18,442 bases of DNA from Nitrosotalea sp. (GTDB lineage Archaea > Thermoproteota > Nitrososphaeria > Nitrososphaerales > Nitrosopumilaceae). Position numbers and translations under genes: made by a program. How positions within the stretch are numbered: the first letter of the stretch is position 1; every line of letters starts with the position of its first letter. The stretch covers positions 1 through 18,442 of the forward strand of contig JAJPEA010000016.1 of the NCBI GenBank assembly GCA_023252335.1, read 5' to 3'. This document shows, one piece after another, positions 8,401-14,743 of this stretch. Under the pieces are notes generated by a model, which saw nothing but the letters and a program-made list of their open reading frames with translations, ran no database searches and was not told the DNA's origin.

Positions 8401-8734
8401 AACAGAGCACACTGCAGAGTTTTTGTCAGACAAAAGAATAGGCGATGTCGAAGTTGTCTATAAGATTAGTGAGCCGCAGAGAAAACCAAACATTGCTGAT
8501 TTGCTATATGAGAAAAAAATTGACTTTATCATAAACGTGCCCAGTACGTCTACACTTGAAAAATATGTTGGCATGCTGTATGACGAATACCAAATAAGAA
8601 GAAAGGCAGTAGAGCTTGGAATTCCAGTATTGATCACAACAGAGCTTGCTGATTCCTTTGCAAAGACACTAGAGTGGTTACAGCACAATGACACTACGAA
8701 AAAGCCACTCGAGCCGTATGAAAAAGTAGACTAG
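5466..8734 (+). CDS. carB: Carbamoyl-phosphate synthase, large subunit, reading frame broken by a 20-nt insertion
   Basis: CarB makes carbamoyl phosphate from bicarbonate, ATP and ammonia delivered by CarA. Translation should start at ATG 5466 (MPKDESLKKILVLGSG), inside the carA end and 3 nt after GGGGAGG (5456-5462). This frame runs through IGEAGE, then hits TAA at 5625-5627. The family sequence resumes at 5561 in another frame as FDYSGSQCLKA and continues to the stop at 8734. Removing exactly 5541-5560 gives one 1082-codon protein, close to the usual ~1070. It has two ATP-grasp halves (the second from ~residue 558, GAGPYRIGSSVEFDWG) and a C-terminal MGS regulatory domain from ~residue 941. 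In the second frame the first ATG is only at 5744, which would lose the N-terminal pre-ATP-grasp region. Everything else looks intact, with no other stops, which argues for an assembly error or a very recent mutation rather than an old pseudogene. Confidence 0.93.
5541..5560 (+). other. 20-nt frame-breaking insertion in carB
   Basis: These 20 nt separate the Glu and Phe codons of the conserved (G/C)E-FDYSG motif. Because AA precedes the segment and AA also ends it, the insertion can be placed in three equivalent registers (5539-5558 to 5541-5560). It contains a small inverted repeat, GTCA (5542-5545) and TGAC (5551-5554). Its removal joins GCGAA to TTCGAC and recreates the palindrome CGAATTCG, so the insertion sits at the dyad. 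The homologous point in the second half of the same protein (SSVEFDWG) has no insertion. Confidence 0.8.
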
Positions 8735-9477
8735 ATTATATTTTGTAGTATCGACTCGTCTCCAATTATGGAACCGTCTAGTGTCACAACCTTGGCAGAA
8801 TTGTCTTGCTTGATTCTCTCAAGTATTGGCGAGATTGATTTTTTGTGATAACGCTTGTGCGTTGCATAAAAATATTTGTTAAAAGATGGAACAATTATTA
8901 TCTCCAAATCTCCTTTGGTTGATGAAAAGATATTTTGTTTTTTGGTCTTGATTGAGACCCATAGTCGTTGTCCATCAAGTACAGAACCCTCTTGAAAATA
9001 TACTGGATGAAGATGGCCCATCACTATTCTATCAACGTGAGAAAAATTCTCTGACGGCATTACATGACCATGTGTAAGTAACGTATCTCCTATGACCAAA
9101 CCTGATGGGCCTGTCATGGATACAAAATCTGGAACTAGTCTTGCCAAGTTTCCATCATGGTTCCCTGGAACAACTAGAGTATTGATCTTTTTTCCAATCT
9201 CAAAGAACATTGGCACCATCTGCCACTCTATCTTTGAGATGGAATCAATGCCTGACTTGATGTCACCTAGTATGACAAGGCTGTCAGGTTTTTCTGTTTT
9301 TATCAACTTGTCCAAAGTAGAGTGGATCTCTTCAATCATGCCTTCTGGTCTGATGTGCATGTCATTTGATATCATGCCGATTTCAAATCCTATGTGCAGG
9401 TCTGTTACGACAAGAAATCTCTGGGTATCTTCTAAAATCAATGCAGGTTGTGAAGGAACAATTCTTGTCTTGACCAT
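8731..9477 (-). CDS. ICC-like metallophosphoesterase
   Basis: A 248-residue calcineurin-type phosphoesterase, closest by pattern to the archaeal 'predicted ICC-like phosphoesterase' group (COG1407-like); substrate unknown. Metal-binding motifs appear in the canonical order: TDLHIG (D26, H28), VILGDIKSG, VPGNHDGN, LLTHGH and MGHLHPVYF. No signal peptide or TM is seen, so it is cytoplasmic. I choose ATG 9477 rather than the preceding in-frame TTG at 9480. A GAGAGGT sequence (9487-9493 on the minus strand) precedes the ATG by 9 nt and can serve as a ribosome-binding site. The gene converges on carB and both stop codons lie in the shared CTAG at 8731-8734. It is divergent from the SWIM gene across only 35 bp. 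Confidence 0.85.
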   Translation of the reverse strand: MVKTRIVPSQPALILEDTQRFLVVTDLHIGFEIGMISNDMHIRPEGMIEEIHSTLDKLIKTEKPDSLVILGDIKSGIDSISKIEWQMVPMFFEIGKKINTLVVPGNHDGNLARLVPDFVSMTGPSGLVIGDTLLTHGHVMPSENFSHVDRIVMGHLHPVYFQEGSVLDGQRLWVSIKTKKQNIFSSTKGDLEIIIVPSFNKYFYATHKRYHKKSISPILERIKQDNSAKVVTLDGSIIGDESILQNII

Positions 9478-9512
9478 CAAAGATATACCTCTCTTTTTTC
9501 AATTAAATTCTT
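9478..9512. promoter_or_regulatory. Compact interleaved divergent promoter
   Basis: This 35-bp gap must carry the promoters of both flanking genes. For the plus-strand SWIM gene (GTG 9513), GATATACC at 9482-9489 lies about 27 nt upstream. For the minus-strand phosphoesterase (ATG 9477), the A/T block AATTTAATT (minus strand, 9501-9509) lies about 28 nt upstream. Each TATA-like box thus sits next to the other gene's start, so simultaneous initiation would be sterically difficult. Confidence 0.4.
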
Positions 9513-9815
9513 GTGAAAGAATCAGGAAATGTAGATTCCATTGTATCATCGCATGGTGTAAAACTGCACTTGTTTGAGCCAAGCAACAGAAAGATTTGGA
9601 CTGTGGTGGGAAAAGACAATGAACACTGGCTTGATTTGGATTTGGGATATTGTTCATGCGAGGATTATTTCTATAATGCAATGGAAAAGGGAAGACCGTG
9701 CTATCACTTGCAAGCAGTAGAATCTGCAATAAAACAAGAAAAAGTTGAGACTGTAACGTTTCAGGATTCCGAGTTTGAGAGTTTTATCTATGCGCTGGTC
9801 CAAGATATGCTGTGA
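9513..9815 (+). CDS. Small SWIM-type zinc-finger protein
   Basis: A 100-residue protein with the SWIM signature C-x-C-x13-C-x-H: C47, C49, C63, H65 in GYCSCEDYFYN...GRPCYH. The preceding strands (KLHLFEPSNRKIWTVVG and HWLDLDLGYC) match the usual beta-rich approach to the finger. SWIM domains occur in recombination-associated (Shu/Sws1-like) proteins, in Swi2/Snf2 proteins and in transposase-related proteins. Here the protein is essentially a stand-alone domain, so DNA or protein binding is likely but the partner is unknown. The start is GTG 9513, the only good start in frame, about 27 nt after a TATA-like box, so the transcript is probably leaderless. The divergent neighbour is a phosphoesterase. 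Confidence 0.75.
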   Translation: MKESGNVDSIVSSHGVKLHLFEPSNRKIWTVVGKDNEHWLDLDLGYCSCEDYFYNAMEKGRPCYHLQAVESAIKQEKVETVTFQDSEFESFIYALVQDML

Positions 9816-9900
9816 TTTTCCATCTTTGTATATGCTGCAAAAAAATTAAGTCTGGTTTGTGAATATTTCAAAACTGGATTGATTTCATAGAATATTCTTA

Positions 9901-9908
9901 GTATATTC
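9901..9908 (+). promoter_or_regulatory. TATA-box candidate for the fibronectin-III protein
   Basis: GTATATTC lies only ~9 nt before the first ATG (9913) but about 24 nt before the in-frame second ATG (9928, MVSLNLLKSG). In a leaderless layout this favours 9928 as the true start. That start still leaves a basic n-region followed by the hydrophobic signal core. Confidence 0.4.
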
Positions 9909-9912
9909 AGAT

Positions 9913-12183
9913 ATGCATCAAATCTATATGGTATCATTGAACCTACTGAAAAGCGGCATCAGTACCACTAGTTTACTAGCACTTGTTTTTGTCTCGCTGT
10001 TTCTAATACCCTTTGGTATGATTTCACATGACGCATTTGCAATGGGCACTGGCCCAGGAAGATGCAACAACGAGTATGATGGCCCTGTCACGGTGGCCAA
10101 GATAAACAATGGGACGCAGACCTTTGATGCCATGGCAAATCCAGGTGTAACATTTGAGTTATCTCCCAAAGGAACCTATTACCTGATATGGATAATTCAC
10201 ACACCACTACAAAATAGGGCGAGCAATTCAAACCCTGGAACCATCTGGGGAGATACCGACCTTCAGGGGTTTGCCAACGGATTTTGTGAGGGCACTGCAT
10301 ACCCTGACTCGAACTTTACGGAAATTCTTAGCTGGAGTTGTGGCAGCAACAGGTGCAATGCTAACACTTACTGGGGAACTCTGGTAAACAGTTTTTCATA
10401 TGGCCTTAGTTTTGTCACGCCAAGCAATTCTACTACCACCAGCACAACTGTGCCTGGTCTGCCAACTAATATTTCTCCAATACCGGTGTCCATGTCACAG
10501 ATTGACCTAATGTGGAATGCTCCTTCCAACTCTACTGTTACAGGTTACAAGATAGAAAGATCATCTGATGATGCCAACTGGAGTACCATATCTTCTAATA
10601 CAAATTCCACCCTTACCAGGTACTTTGACTCGGGACTCTTGCCGTATACTACCTACTATTATCGGGTTTCTGCGATAAACAATCTTGGCTCAAGTCCTCC
10701 TTCCAGTGTTTCAAGTGGGACTACGTTTGTTTTTCGGCCAGATTTGACAGTTCAAGCACAGGATTCTAATGGTGCTGCTGTCTCTGGTCTTACTGCAACT
10801 CTCTTCCGTAACGGGACAAAGGTCGCAAGTGGTCCAACTCCTGCTACATTCTTTCTCTCAAGCGGCAGTATGTACAGTGTAAACGTGGCAGACGGGGGTG
10901 ACCATGACTTTGATTATTGGGCAGATACCGGATCAAAGAATGCAACAAGACAGATCTCGATCTCAAACAATACTGTTATTACAGCAATAGAAAAGACAGT
11001 TCCAAATCCACCTACAAATCTAGCTGCAACACCTATCTCCCCATCGCAGGTTGACCTATCCTGGACGACTCCAAGCAACAATGGATATCCAGTTACAAAT
11101 TACAATGTATACCGAGGAACTTCTGGTACTGGAACATTTCTTGTACAGATTGGAAATGTCACTTCATACAATGACACATCAGTAACCAACGGCCAAAAAT
11201 ATTTCTATACAGTAACAGCTGTAAACTCGGCAGGTGAATCATTGCCATCAAATGAGGCCAGTGCCACTCCTGCCACAGTTCCAAATTCACCAACAAATCT
11301 TACAGCTACTACCGTATCACCAACACAGCTTAATCTGAGTTGGACTGCGCCTGCAAACAATGGAGGCTCTACCATAACAGGTTACATGATTGAAAGATCT
11401 ATAGATAATGGAACCACATGGTCCACACTGGTAGCAAATACGGGATCTGCATCAACAGCATATTCTGATACAGGGCTTGCATCTAGTACAACTTACATGT
11501 ACCGGGTCTCTGCAATCAATCCTGTTGGGACTGGATCTACATCAAATACTACGTCTGCTGTTACCGATAAAACAGGCATTGTCATGAACAATGCTCAGTC
11601 TACGTCAGGTACGACATCTTCATCAAATACAATCACACTTTCAAACTTTAATGCCGGTGCAAAAAGTAACAGCATGCTTGTGGTGGGTGTTAGTGCAAAC
11701 AATAACGATGTAGCATCTATCACATTTGGAGGAATATCCTTGCAAAATGTAGCACACACATTTTATAACAATGACGCCGAATTCTGGTATCTCACGAATC
11801 CTAGTGGAACAGGAGACATTATAGTCACGATGAACGGTCCAACACAAGCTGTAGTTGGAGCATATTCATTCTCTGGTGTAAATCAAACTCTTCCAATACC
11901 TACACATATTGTTAAACACAATACAAATCCCAACAGTCCAAATGTAACAATAACAACCAAGTATGTAAATGACTGGGTGTTAGATTTGCCCTCGATTTAT
12001 GGTGGTTCTACACTTGGTTCTCCAACCTGCACACAACAATGGGACCTTAACGTACCAGATCAAATCACAGGCGCATCAAGCTCAACAATGGTGCAATCTC
12101 CATCAACTGTAACCTGCAAGTGGACTGCAAGCAGTGGTGACTTGTATGATGATGTTGCAGTTGAGATTAATGCTGCAAGATGA
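9913..12183 (+). CDS. Secreted multi-domain protein with three fibronectin type III domains
   Basis: A 756-residue extracytoplasmic protein. The signal peptide core LLALVFVSLFLIPFGM ends with a likely cleavage after AFA (residue 43). Next is an N-terminal domain (~44-170) with several Cys, not recognised. The order after that is Fn3 (~181-270; QIDLMWNAP, YYYRVSAINNLG), a beta domain (~276-362; DLTVQAQDSNG...DHDFDYWAD), Fn3 (~363-455; QVDLSWTTP, YFYTVTAVNSAGES) and Fn3 (~456-552; QLNLSWTAP, YMYRVSAINPVGTG). A C-terminal ~200-residue domain (MLVVGVSANNNDVASITFGG, VVGAYSFSGVNQTLP) is of a kind seen in large surface proteins. There is no C-terminal TM or sorting signal. It is Ser/Thr/Asn-rich with many N-x-S/T sites, consistent with glycosylation. 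Likely surface or adhesion role; ligand unknown. The start may be Met6 (9928). Confidence 0.85.
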   Translation: MHQIYMVSLNLLKSGISTTSLLALVFVSLFLIPFGMISHDAFAMGTGPGRCNNEYDGPVTVAKINNGTQTFDAMANPGVTFELSPKGTYYLIWIIHTPLQNRASNSNPGTIWGDTDLQGFANGFCEGTAYPDSNFTEILSWSCGSNRCNANTYWGTLVNSFSYGLSFVTPSNSTTTSTTVPGLPTNISPIPVSMSQIDLMWNAPSNSTVTGYKIERSSDDANWSTISSNTNSTLTRYFDSGLLPYTTYYYRVSAINNLGSSPPSSVSSGTTFVFRPDLTVQAQDSNGAAVSGLTATLFRNGTKVASGPTPATFFLSSGSMYSVNVADGGDHDFDYWADTGSKNATRQISISNNTVITAIEKTVPNPPTNLAATPISPSQVDLSWTTPSNNGYPVTNYNVYRGTSGTGTFLVQIGNVTSYNDTSVTNGQKYFYTVTAVNSAGESLPSNEASATPATVPNSPTNLTATTVSPTQLNLSWTAPANNGGSTITGYMIERSIDNGTTWSTLVANTGSASTAYSDTGLASSTTYMYRVSAINPVGTGSTSNTTSAVTDKTGIVMNNAQSTSGTTSSSNTITLSNFNAGAKSNSMLVVGVSANNNDVASITFGGISLQNVAHTFYNNDAEFWYLTNPSGTGDIIVTMNGPTQAVVGAYSFSGVNQTLPIPTHIVKHNTNPNSPNVTITTKYVNDWVLDLPSIYGGSTLGSPTCTQQWDLNVPDQITGASSSTMVQSPSTVTCKWTASSGDLYDDVAVEINAAR

Positions 12184-12253
12184 TTCTGTGATTTGGATTT
12201 TGCGATTGATTACAACGTGATAATCTTTAGGTCCTGTTTATTGTACGAATAGA

Positions 12254-12269
12254 CATGGATGCCTCCATG
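12254..12269. other. Perfect 6-bp inverted repeat between the secreted-protein genes
   Basis: CATGGA-TGCC-TCCATG forms a perfect 6-bp stem with a 4-nt loop in the 164-bp gap between the two secreted-protein genes. No T-tract follows immediately, so it is not a typical terminator. It could be an operator or an mRNA structure. The rest of this gap is A/T-rich with nothing else I can name. Confidence 0.25.
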
Positions 12270-12347
12270 AGGATTCTAGATTGATTTTATGAAATACATT
12301 TTCTAGTCAATAGATCCTAATATCACTCTGGGTTTATTTTTAGAATT

Positions 12348-12893
12348 ATGGTTATAGTGATTTTGACGCATAATCAAATAACAAATAGAGTACAAATCAG
12401 AATAGTGACAAAAAACTATCTGATCTTGTACAGTACAGTGATAGTCTTGATAATGCTGGCTCCAATGACAATCCCTCTTTTCACAGTTAATGCAGTTTCA
12501 TCATCTACAACAAACACTGCAGACTTGGTCGTCTCTACTGGAATAAAGGTAACTGCACACAGGATTCCTGCCAGTTACTGGGATCCCTGCTTTGCAACCA
12601 CGTGTAGGGCTGGAACTGGCCCTGGGGTTTCAATGTACTTTGAGTTGTATGATTCCTCTGGAAACTTTGTAAGGTCTGGGTATGCTGACGAGCATGGACA
12701 TACGTTTACAGGTCTTAATCCACTGAAAACATACTATATGTATCCAACCAACTGCTATGCATGTCACGGTTCAACACATGATGTGTTGTTTGAATATTGG
12801 GGTAATGGAAACACTGATGTGCCAAGAGCAGTCCATGTGGGCGGACAGCTAAATGCATGGTTCTCTTGTGATAATGGCTGTTCTGGAAACTAG
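12348..12893 (+). CDS. Small secreted Cys-containing protein
   Basis: A 181-residue exported protein of unknown function. It has a hydrophobic signal (YLILYSTVIVLIMLAPMTIPLF) with likely cleavage after VNA (residue 49), leaving ~132 residues. The mature part has six Cys (81, 86, 136, 139, 174, 178) in three close pairs, suggesting disulfides or a metal site. It reads as one beta-sandwich domain of the carboxypeptidase-regulatory/CNA-B kind (MYFELYDSSGNFVRSGYADE, FTGLNPLKTYYMYP). The closing segment HDVLFEYWGNG...RAVHVGGQLNAWF resembles residues ~325-360 of the preceding secreted protein. The start is uncertain: ATG 12348 gives a long polar leader, while in-frame GTG 12405 would give a tighter signal peptide (TKNYLILYS...). 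Confidence 0.7.
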   Translation: MVIVILTHNQITNRVQIRIVTKNYLILYSTVIVLIMLAPMTIPLFTVNAVSSSTTNTADLVVSTGIKVTAHRIPASYWDPCFATTCRAGTGPGVSMYFELYDSSGNFVRSGYADEHGHTFTGLNPLKTYYMYPTNCYACHGSTHDVLFEYWGNGNTDVPRAVHVGGQLNAWFSCDNGCSGN

Positions 12894-12917
12894 TTCTCTA
12901 GACTCTGTCTATGTGAT

Positions 12918-13226
12918 TTATTTTAGAGGTATTGTGAACAAGTCTTCCTTTGAGACTCCTTTCCAGAGTCCTATCATGCCTTCTGCTTTGACCTGCTCTA
13001 CCTTGGTTATCTTTTGGATCTTTATTTGATCCGGAGTCGGTGGCATCCAAAGCATTGCCATGTAATCGCCTACATTTCCTACTGCATCTGCCTTTGCAGA
13101 AACTATCTTTTCTTTTGTAAAACCATTTGCAACAAGTGCGTCTGTTGCAGCAGTCTCTAAATCTCTTCTACCATGTGTAAAAAGATAGACTGATTTTGTT
13201 GGATCTACTTGGGTCAATGAAATCAA
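12918..13226 (-). CDS. Small protein of unknown function
   Basis: A 102-residue protein with no family I recognise and no TM or signal peptide. It contains a beta-alpha start (SVYLFTHGRRDLETAATDALVANGFTKEKI) and a short C-terminal part rich in Lys/Val/Met (IKIQKITKVEQVKAEGMIGL). Balanced composition and normal codon use suggest a real cytoplasmic protein. The frame upstream closes at a TAG and offers no ATG or GTG. The start is therefore TTG 13226 (or TTG 13217), with a weak TATA-like GATTTTAGAAA at about 13246-13256 on the minus strand. It converges on the secreted-protein gene 24 bp away. Confidence 0.6.
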   Translation of the reverse strand: MISLTQVDPTKSVYLFTHGRRDLETAATDALVANGFTKEKIVSAKADAVGNVGDYMAMLWMPPTPDQIKIQKITKVEQVKAEGMIGLWKGVSKEDLFTIPLK

Positions 13227-13441
13227 GTCTGCCGTATGCTTTAATGAACATTTCTAAAATCGTGGGCTGTTCCCTTTTAGGTTGATTTTTTCGATTTTTT
13301 GCAGCCTCTGTTCTATTCATAAAATAGTTTAACCTGTTTTCCATCGGACAAAGCCTGATTTTGATTCAAAATGCAAGTAAAATTAAACATCAATAAACGA
13401 AATGGTTAAGAGCCTACGTTATTGACAATTCATGTAATTCT

Positions 13442-13807
13442 ATGGATTTTGAAAAAATCCTTGATGATATTATGGGCATTGGCAAATCAATTCGTTTTGT
13501 CTTTGTCACTAATGAAGAAGGTAAGATAGTTCATAGTAGAGTCTCAACAAAATCATTTCTTTTAACTGAAAAACAAGCATCAATACTTGGTGTCGATATG
13601 CAGATTCTACGAAAATTGTTAAAGTTGTATGATGAAATCATTGGTAAGAACACGCTAGTACATCTAGTACGAGACAAGGTTCATGTTTTGATATATTATG
13701 TTAATGAATGGATAATTCTAGTAAGTTGTGACAGAGATGCTGATAGGCACGAGTTGACTGATATTTCAATTCAAATAGATACAATCATCAATAATGCTCT
13801 AAAATGA
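13442..13807 (+). CDS. DUF6659-like small protein
   Basis: A 121-residue cytoplasmic protein. Its pattern matches my recollection of the thaumarchaeal DUF6659 family: an early helix (MDFEKILDDIMGIGKSIRFV) and a strand with an acidic turn (FVTNEEGKIVHS). Then come a central helical part (LTEKQASILGVDMQILRKLL), a basic strand pair (LVHLVRDKVHVLIYYVNE) and a final strand/helix with conserved D/H (IILVSCDRDADRHELTDI). The layout is similar to Roadblock/profilin-like small folds, but that is inference. Such proteins are numerous in thaumarchaeal genomes and uncharacterised. Upstream is a 215-bp gap with no clear TATA and nothing else recognised. Confidence 0.65.
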   Translation: MDFEKILDDIMGIGKSIRFVFVTNEEGKIVHSRVSTKSFLLTEKQASILGVDMQILRKLLKLYDEIIGKNTLVHLVRDKVHVLIYYVNEWIILVSCDRDADRHELTDISIQIDTIINNALK

Positions 13808-13907
13808 AGATTGGCGTGTCTTGATCTTGACACGAAGAATTTGTCAAACAATGTCCGGTAAACTATACAAAACCTTTTTGCTGCTCTCTTCTATTGATGA
13901 ACACTTT

Positions 13908-14204
13908 CTATGAAATTCTAACATTGTTGGCGCCTTCTGCAGTAACACGGCAATCAAGGCTTCCGTCTGATTTACGAATATTATTCTCCCAATGCAAAGG
14001 ACGCAGGTTTGAGAGTTCATCTGTTCCTCCTTCCGATACTGGCTTTATGTGGTCAATTTCCCATCCGTATTCTGAATTTCTTTTTCCATAATGACTTCTC
14101 ATAATCCATGCACCGCAATCGTCTGCCCTCCACATCAAGGGATCATTGCCTTTGATATGTCCCTTAGACCACACTAGCCACACAAAATCTTCTGTAAAAC
14201 TCAT
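13908..14204 (-). CDS. Small HNH-domain protein
   Basis: A 98-residue protein built almost entirely of one HNH nuclease-type motif: WEIDHIKPVSEGGTDELSNL (E49, D51, H52, N66), then RPLHWENNIRKSDG with H71 and N74/N75. The first ~45 residues contain Trp-rich strands (FVWLVWSKGHIKGND, CGAWIMRSHYGK) and may act in substrate recognition. HNH proteins of this size include stand-alone nucleases and inactive DNA-binding relatives. Here the catalytic-type residues look complete. There is no partner methylase, terminase or intein nearby, so its role (defence, homing or housekeeping) cannot be told. It starts at ATG 14204, with A/T-rich promoter-like sequence at 14222-14240 (minus strand). Confidence 0.75.
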   Translation of the reverse strand: MSFTEDFVWLVWSKGHIKGNDPLMWRADDCGAWIMRSHYGKRNSEYGWEIDHIKPVSEGGTDELSNLRPLHWENNIRKSDGSLDCRVTAEGANNVRIS

Positions 14205-14316
14205 CTACGTTAAAGATGGGAAAATTTTGTATTAAATAAGTTAGTATGGAACAATCTTCTACTTGAGATTTATTTAATAATCATAATATTTCATTAGATG
14301 TGGGGAGTACCGGACG

Positions 14317-14598
14317 TTGGATAGTGAAGAATTACTTGGAGATGTAATTGCGTCAGTAATTGAAAAAGTTTTAATGAAAATTGGAGTAGCTGCACATGCC
14401 AAAGTAAGTGATATACTCGAAGTCCACAACCTTGATTTTTCCCACTGTTATCAAAACCCCGATGTCCTGAATCTTGCACTAAAAGACGTGTTTGGCAATG
14501 ATTATAGAATAGTAGTAGAAACGATCAGAACTGAACTACATGGGCTAAGTGATGATGGCAAAAACATTGCCAAGTTTATCCAAAAATTAAACAAGTAA
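14317..14598 (+). CDS. Small NitrOD5-like helical protein
   Basis: A 93-residue helical cytoplasmic protein. The pattern (ELLGDVIASVIEKVLMKIG, HCYQNPDVLNLALKDVFG, YRIVVETIRTELHG) resembles the archaeal NitrOD5 domain, normally an output domain or small stand-alone protein; I rate the family call as tentative. The frame upstream closes at TAA 14284-14286 and contains no ATG or GTG, so the start is TTG 14317. GGAG at 14304-14307 lies 9 nt before it and TATTTAATAA at 14271-14280 is a likely TATA element, implying a short leader of about 15 nt. Confidence 0.55.
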   Translation: MDSEELLGDVIASVIEKVLMKIGVAAHAKVSDILEVHNLDFSHCYQNPDVLNLALKDVFGNDYRIVVETIRTELHGLSDDGKNIAKFIQKLNK

Positions 14599-14712
14599 GA
14601 TTACGAATTGAGACTTGCAATATTGGCATGTTTGAAAATTCTATATCTATCAACCAAGAGAGAATGCGATGAACACTGGCAAAAAGGGAAGGGCCATGAA
14701 ATCTATCTTTGG

Positions 14713-14722
14713 ATTATATATC
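14713..14722 (+). promoter_or_regulatory. TATA-box candidate for purD
   Basis: ATTATATATC is centred 26 nt before the TTG at 14744, the textbook archaeal spacing for transcription that starts on the first base of the start codon. It is the strongest TATA-like match in the window and decides the purD start. Confidence 0.6.
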
Positions 14723-14743
14723 TCATAAATCAAGCCGAAAGCA

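Noticed and set aside
12753..12770. C-Y-A-C-H (CxxCH) haem c-binding motif in the small secreted protein
   Set aside because: It is a single motif in a protein with six paired Cys and a beta-sandwich pattern. There are no cytochrome maturation genes nearby, and thaumarchaea rely mainly on copper proteins. Disulfides or a metal site explain the Cys better.
13227..13441. Possible small RNA in the 215-bp gap before the DUF6659-like gene
   Set aside because: The gap is T-rich with no stable hairpin, no C/D-box pairing and no tRNA-like cloverleaf that I could draw.
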